Below are positions 14,896 through 18,277 of a stretch of DNA of 18,277 nucleotides, piece after piece. Source of the DNA: Gammaproteobacteria bacterium (lineage in GTDB: Bacteria; Pseudomonadota; Gammaproteobacteria; Pseudomonadales; Azotimanducaceae). A program made the position numbers and the translations under genes. The stretch is from positions 31,047-49,323 of the forward strand of contig PBQQ01000017.1 of the NCBI GenBank assembly GCA_002725095.1, in the 5' to 3' direction. The notes beneath the pieces are model-generated. The model was not told the DNA's origin and did not search any database. It was given only the letters and a program-made list of their open reading frames with translations. How positions within the stretch are numbered: position 1 is the first letter of the stretch; each line of letters opens with the position of its first letter.

Positions 14896-14935
14896 AGCGT
14901 AACTAGAACCAGCGCTTTACTAGCGGAGCAACACC

Positions 14936-16069
14936 ATGGCTTGGAACGAATCAGGCGGAGACGATAAAGACCCTTGGGGTAACCGTGGTAACCAAGGGCC
15001 ACCAGACCTTGATGAGGCGATGCGAAAATTACAGTCGCAATTGTCGGGACTGTTTGGCGGTAATAGATCCTCCGGCGGTGGCGGGGCCAAAGGACCTTCA
15101 CGAAGCATGATCTGGCTCGGTGTCTTTGGCGCTGCCGCGGCATATCTTTTTTCGGGTATCTATCAGATCGACGAGCAAGAGCGTGGCGTGGTTTTTCGGT
15201 TTGGAGAGGCCCAGCAAGAACTCAAAACCGCAGGGCTGCATTGGTTTCCAAGATTTATAGATCGGGTGGAGCCAGTGAACGTCACACAAGTGCAATCTCA
15301 CAATCACCAAGCGTTGATGCTCACCAAGGACGAGAACATTGTAGATGTCAGCCTCACGGTGCAGTGGGTTATTGATGATGCAGCAGCTTTTCTCGTCGAG
15401 GTCCGGGAGCCGAGGAAGAGTCTAAGTCAGGCAACCGAGAGTGCGTTAAGGCATGTGGCCGGATCCGCGACAATGAACGAAGTCATCACTGACGGCAGAG
15501 AAGCAATCGCCATTGAGGTGCAAGAAAGATTGCAGCGCTATTTGAGGAGCTATGGGACGGGCATACAAATCACTAAAGTGAACATAGATAGAAGTGCGCC
15601 GCCTGTGCAGGTGCAGGATGCCTTTAATGACGTTCAGAAAGCAAAAGAGGACAGGCAACGATTCGAAAACCAAGCGATAGCGTACGCGCAGCAGGTCGTT
15701 CCTGAAGCTCGGGGCCGTGCTCAACGACAAATTGAAGAGGCCCAAGGCTACAGAGATCGGGTTATTGCTCGATCAGACGGCGAGGCGCAGCGTTTTGAGA
15801 AGTTGCTCACCGAATATAAGCGTGCGCCGGAGGTGACCCGCGACCGTCTGTATATCGATGCGTTGGAACAGGTGTTCAAGAACTCTAGCAAGGTGATGGT
15901 CGATGTGGAGGGCGGCAACAATATGATGTATCTGCCGCTGGATAAGATGACTCAACGCGCTCCAGAAGTAGCGCTAGATCGCGACGTGGTCCGTGCGGCG
16001 GTCGAAGAGCTGCGACGCGAACTTTCCAACAACCGCACCACGAACACTCGTGGCCGGGCCAATAACTAG
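14936..16069 (+). CDS. hflK: FtsH protease modulator HflK (SPFH/prohibitin family)
   Basis: HflK and HflC form a large inner-membrane cage around FtsH on the periplasmic side and limit its access to substrates. The protein starts with a cytoplasmic tail of about 57 residues rich in Gly and Asp, including a GNRGNQGPPD segment and a run of four glycines at 47-50. One transmembrane segment lies at about 58-75, followed by the SPFH domain beginning QIDEQERGVVFRFGE, a charged helical region at about 225-290, and a polar C-terminal tail. The 377 residues are a little under the E. coli protein (419). The ATG has GGAG seven bases upstream. The TAG stop forms part of the ribosome binding site of hflC, so the pair is coupled. 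The Pro-Pro-Asp at 22-24 is a predicted EF-P target. Confidence 0.97.
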   Translation: MAWNESGGDDKDPWGNRGNQGPPDLDEAMRKLQSQLSGLFGGNRSSGGGGAKGPSRSMIWLGVFGAAAAYLFSGIYQIDEQERGVVFRFGEAQQELKTAGLHWFPRFIDRVEPVNVTQVQSHNHQALMLTKDENIVDVSLTVQWVIDDAAAFLVEVREPRKSLSQATESALRHVAGSATMNEVITDGREAIAIEVQERLQRYLRSYGTGIQITKVNIDRSAPPVQVQDAFNDVQKAKEDRQRFENQAIAYAQQVVPEARGRAQRQIEEAQGYRDRVIARSDGEAQRFEKLLTEYKRAPEVTRDRLYIDALEQVFKNSSKVMVDVEGGNNMMYLPLDKMTQRAPEVALDRDVVRAAVEELRRELSNNRTTNTRGRANN

Positions 16070-16078
16070 GAGCATCTT

Positions 16079-16954
16079 ATGTCTATGCGAAGTCTAATTG
16101 TTTTAGCAATCTTGGGTGTGGTTGCGGTCGGATTCAACGCGACCGCTTATCAAGTTCAAGAAACGGAAAAGGCCATCTTGCTCGAATTTGGCAACTTAGT
16201 GGATGCCGATATTAAGCCTGGACTGCACTTTAAGATGCCCATAGCCGAAGAGGTGAAAAAGTTTGATGCCCGCGTATTGACGGTGGATGCAAGTTCCGAA
16301 ACCTATTACACCCTCGAGAAGAAGCCACTGATTGTTGATTCTTTCGTCAAGTGGCGGGTAGCCGATAACGAGCGCTTCTACAAAGGTACTTCGTTTGATG
16401 AGCGTCGCGCTCAGCGCCTCCTGCAAGAACGAGTCAACGAAGGTCTGCGAAATCAGATAAGCAGGCGGGAAATGTTTGAAGTCATTTCCGGTGAGCGCGA
16501 CCAGTTGATGGACGACTTGCGTCGAGACTTGGATAGAGTCATGCGCGAATCTGTAGGCGTTGAAGTCATCGACGTTCGCGTGAAGAAGATCGATCTACCG
16601 GCTGAAGTCTCGTCAACGGTATACGAACGCATGAATTCAGAGCGAGACATCGAGGCTCGCCAGTACCGCGCGGAAGGCCAGGAGCAGGCTCTGGCTATTC
16701 GGGCTAAAGCCGATCGTGACGCGGTGGTGCTCGAAGCTGAGGCGTATCGCGAGAGCGAATTGTTGCGGGGAGATGGCGACGCTAAGGCCGCGGAGCAATA
16801 TGCTTCTGCGTATAAAAAGGACTCGGAATTCTATGAGTTCTACCGCAGCATAAATGCGTACAGCGAAGTCTTCGCAAATAAAAGCGATTTACTGGTGCTC
16901 GATCCGAACAGCGAATTCTTTAAGTATTTGCAAGACGGCAACGCTAAGAACTAG
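16079..16954 (+). CDS. hflC: FtsH protease modulator HflC (SPFH/prohibitin family)
   Basis: HflC is the partner of HflK in the FtsH-HflKC complex. An uncleaved signal anchor covers about residues 4-20 (SLIVLAILGVVAVGF). The SPFH domain follows with ETEKAILLEFGNLV and KPGLHFKMP, then a charged helical region (about 185-245) containing SERDIEARQYRAEG and AEAYRESELLRGDGDA, typical of the family. The 291 residues fall short of the E. coli protein (334), mostly from the central part. AGGAG (16068-16072), which overlaps the hflK stop, lies 6 bases before the ATG. The small membrane-protein gene that usually follows hflC (DUF2065, yjeT) is absent; hisZ starts 25 bases after the stop. Confidence 0.97.
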   Translation: MSMRSLIVLAILGVVAVGFNATAYQVQETEKAILLEFGNLVDADIKPGLHFKMPIAEEVKKFDARVLTVDASSETYYTLEKKPLIVDSFVKWRVADNERFYKGTSFDERRAQRLLQERVNEGLRNQISRREMFEVISGERDQLMDDLRRDLDRVMRESVGVEVIDVRVKKIDLPAEVSSTVYERMNSERDIEARQYRAEGQEQALAIRAKADRDAVVLEAEAYRESELLRGDGDAKAAEQYASAYKKDSEFYEFYRSINAYSEVFANKSDLLVLDPNSEFFKYLQDGNAKN

Positions 16955-16974
16955 CTCCTCGTTTAGCGATACCA

Positions 16975-16982
16975 ATGTAATG
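16975..16982 (+). other. Start-stop codon pair overlapping the hisZ start
   Basis: The sequence ATGTAATG contains a minimal ATG-TAA (16975-16980) whose stop shares its last A with the hisZ ATG (16980-16982). No Shine-Dalgarno is evident for either, so whether ribosomes use the first ATG is unknown. Chance is a reasonable explanation. Confidence 0.3.
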
Positions 16983-18149
16983 AAAACCTATTGGCGGCTG
17001 CCCAAGGGGGTAGACGAACTGTTGCCTCCGCGCGCGTGGGATCTCGAGCTCCTGCGTCGCCGCGTACTTGATGTTTTTGATCTGTGGGGATTCGACTATA
17101 TCGATCCACCGTTAATTGAGTATTTAGATGCATTGCTTGTGGGCAGTGGCGAAGATCTGGATCTGCAGACGCTGAAGGTGGTGGATCAGATCTCGGGTCG
17201 GCAACTTGGGGTGCGCGCAGATATGACCTCGCAAGCTGTGCGTGTAGACGCGCACAGCGCCGTTACCGATGGCGTGCAACGCTTGTGTTACGCAGGGCCG
17301 GTGGTATTCGCCAATCCAGTTTCGGCCCAAACATCTCGGGTTCAATTGAAGGCGGGCGTAGAAATTTTCGGCGCTCCGAGCATTGAAGCGGACGTGGAAG
17401 TGGTCGGCTTGATGCTTGAAGCCCTGAGGGTCGCGCAAATTCATACGCCTGTTTTGTTGCTTGGACACATGGGCATCTATCGTCAACTCGTCGCCGAGTT
17501 ATTAAGAACGGGCGATTTACTGGCCGATAATCAGGCACAGCTGTTCAATAGCGTGCAGCGCAAAGCCGAATCCGATATCCGTGAATTGCTGGGTGCGGGC
17601 GCACTGTGCGACATGATGGTGGCGTTGCCCACGCTTATGGGTGATCCCGACGTATTAACCGAGGCTCGTCGTGTGCTTGCTGGAGCCCCTCAGGGGGTGC
17701 TCGATCGGCTGGGCGAATTGGCGCTGTTTGCAGAGCGCGTAAGTATGCATTGCGCAGCCGATATACGTATTGATGTTGCTGAGCTCTCGGGGTACGGCTA
17801 TCACAACGGCGCGGTGTTCGCGGTTTATCATCCGGAGCACGGGCGTGCGTTGGCGCAAGGCGGACGCTACGATGGCGTTGGTGAAGCGTTCGGCCGCGCG
17901 CGCGCCGCCACCGGTTTCGATATGAATTTGAAACAATTGTTGGTATCCGGCGAGGGCCAAACCGAAGCTATTTTCGCGCCGTTGCAACTGCAGCAGGAGC
18001 TGCGCGCGTCTCAGCGTCAGCAAGTCGAAGCGTTGCGCGCCGCAGGATCGCGCGTGGTGAGCGGCTTGTCTGAAGGCGAGGCCGCGCCGTCTGGTTGTGT
18101 TCATCAACTCAGCTACGTTGATGGGCAATGGCAGGTAGAAAGTCTGTAA
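16980..18149 (+). CDS. hisZ: ATP phosphoribosyltransferase regulatory subunit HisZ
   Basis: HisZ is a catalytically inactive relative of histidyl-tRNA synthetase. It forms a complex with the short form of HisG, allowing ATP phosphoribosyl transfer and histidine feedback at the first step of histidine synthesis. HisRS-like pieces are visible: KGVDELLPPRAWDLELLRR at residues 9-27, VRADMTSQAVRVDA at 78-91, RLCYAGPVVF at 101-110, KAGVEIFG at 124-131, and a motif 3-like GGRYDGVGEAFGRARAATGF. There is no anticodon-binding domain. The ATG at 16980 gives 389 residues, against about 394 in Pseudomonas. The frame is open upstream inside hflC, but that extension has no family sequence. No hisG is in the window. 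The usual neighbours hflC and purA flank it, as in Pseudomonas, and a true HisS would not be expected here. Confidence 0.95.
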   Translation: MKTYWRLPKGVDELLPPRAWDLELLRRRVLDVFDLWGFDYIDPPLIEYLDALLVGSGEDLDLQTLKVVDQISGRQLGVRADMTSQAVRVDAHSAVTDGVQRLCYAGPVVFANPVSAQTSRVQLKAGVEIFGAPSIEADVEVVGLMLEALRVAQIHTPVLLLGHMGIYRQLVAELLRTGDLLADNQAQLFNSVQRKAESDIRELLGAGALCDMMVALPTLMGDPDVLTEARRVLAGAPQGVLDRLGELALFAERVSMHCAADIRIDVAELSGYGYHNGAVFAVYHPEHGRALAQGGRYDGVGEAFGRARAATGFDMNLKQLLVSGEGQTEAIFAPLQLQQELRASQRQQVEALRAAGSRVVSGLSEGEAAPSGCVHQLSYVDGQWQVESL

Positions 18150-18150
18150 C

Positions 18151-18168
18151 CTGCGCATGCAGGCGCAG
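18151..18168. repeat. GC-rich inverted repeat between hisZ and purA
   Basis: CTGCGC (18151-18156) pairs with GCGCAG (18163-18168) around a 6-base loop, two bases after the hisZ stop. No run of T follows, so it does not look like an intrinsic terminator. It could be an RNA stability or processing hairpin, or chance in GC-rich DNA. Confidence 0.35.
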
Positions 18169-18208
18169 CAGTGAAGCGCAAGAGATCGTTTACGAATAGG
18201 GCGGTAAT

Positions 18209-18277
18209 ATGGGACGTAGCGTAGTCGTCATCGGCACTCAATGGGGTGATGAAGGAAAGGGCAAGATCGTTGACTGG
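18209..18277 (+). CDS. purA: Adenylosuccinate synthetase PurA (first 23 codons, cut by the window end)
   Basis: PurA joins IMP and aspartate using GTP, the committed step to AMP. Only the N-terminus is present: MGRSVVVIGTQWGDEGKGKI, in which GTQWGDEGKGK is the GTP/IMP-binding loop that opens every PurA, with the catalytic Asp and the P-loop-like lysine. AGGG lies 7 bases before the ATG. The gene follows hisZ after 59 bases, as in Pseudomonas. The remaining roughly 95 percent lies beyond the window. Confidence 0.96.
   Translation, partial: MGRSVVVIGTQWGDEGKGKIVDW

Noticed and set aside
14813..14902. A 29-codon frame (MDAVSLLFAAIHF...) in the hflX-hflK gap
   Set aside because: It is mildly hydrophobic at the start, but there is no Shine-Dalgarno, it runs through the hflK promoter candidate, and a frame this short is expected by chance.
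16854..16979. An N-terminal extension of hisZ into hflC
   Set aside because: The extension is an out-of-frame reading of the hflC C-terminus. MKTYWRLPKGVDELLPP is the proper opening.
17655..18158. A 167-codon open frame on the minus strand opposite hisZ
   Set aside because: Low-complexity Arg, Leu and Gln composition, no family likeness, no ribosome binding site, and full overlap with hisZ.
1..18277. Mobile elements, CRISPR arrays, tRNA or rRNA genes, defence systems
   Set aside because: None seen on either strand. Base composition and coding style look even, and all genes belong to conserved housekeeping families.

Overview
This window is a densely packed chromosomal housekeeping segment from a gammaproteobacterium. 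It holds 19 protein genes, two of them cut or possibly cut by the window ends. No RNA gene, insertion sequence, phage gene, CRISPR array or other sign of recent transfer is visible, and no gene-free stretch exceeds about 210 bases. From memory, the order serB, efp module, psd, rhodanese, orn, queG, nnr, tsaE, amiB, mutL, miaA, hfq, hflX, hflK, hflC, hisZ, purA follows the Pseudomonas-type arrangement more closely than the E. coli one, because serB, rhdA and hisZ are present. A MutL with the endonuclease motif and a short Hfq also fit a Pseudomonadales-like or related marine gammaproteobacterium. The genus cannot be fixed from the sequence alone.

Layout. Positions 1-3442 hold serB and then the complete EF-P (R)-beta-lysylation module: epmB on the minus strand, with efp and epmA on the plus strand. 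Positions 3502-5161 hold a minus-strand pair, rhdA followed by psd. A divergent promoter region at 5162-5344 leads into orn, which meets queG tail to tail. A short divergent region at about 6941-7031 separates queG from a tightly coupled plus-strand operon: nnr, tsaE, amiB, mutL and miaA. Its genes overlap by 8, 8 and 1 bases or are separated by 3. Then come hfq and hflX, then hflK and hflC behind a promoter-bearing gap of about 200 bases, then hisZ, and the first 23 codons of purA.

How the genes fit together. EpmB makes (R)-beta-lysine, EpmA ligates it to Lys34 of EF-P, and EF-P relieves ribosome stalling at proline runs. Two downstream genes encode strong candidate client motifs: AmiB has PPPG and HflK has PPD. 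TsaE and MiaA act on tRNA position 37, QueG on the wobble base, Hfq on sRNA and mRNA, HflX on stalled ribosomes, and Orn on nanoRNA. AmiB handles septal peptidoglycan, MutL mismatch repair, HflKC regulation of FtsH, and Psd phosphatidylethanolamine synthesis.

I do not see an undescribed multi-gene system here. The observations most worth a second look are small: queG appears to lack any ATG, GTG or TTG start that would keep its conserved N-terminus; the queG/nnr divergent region is centred on a palindromic -10-like element; EpmA is unusually short; rsgA and the small DUF2065 gene are absent from their usual places; and an interrupted palindrome overlaps a candidate rhdA promoter.
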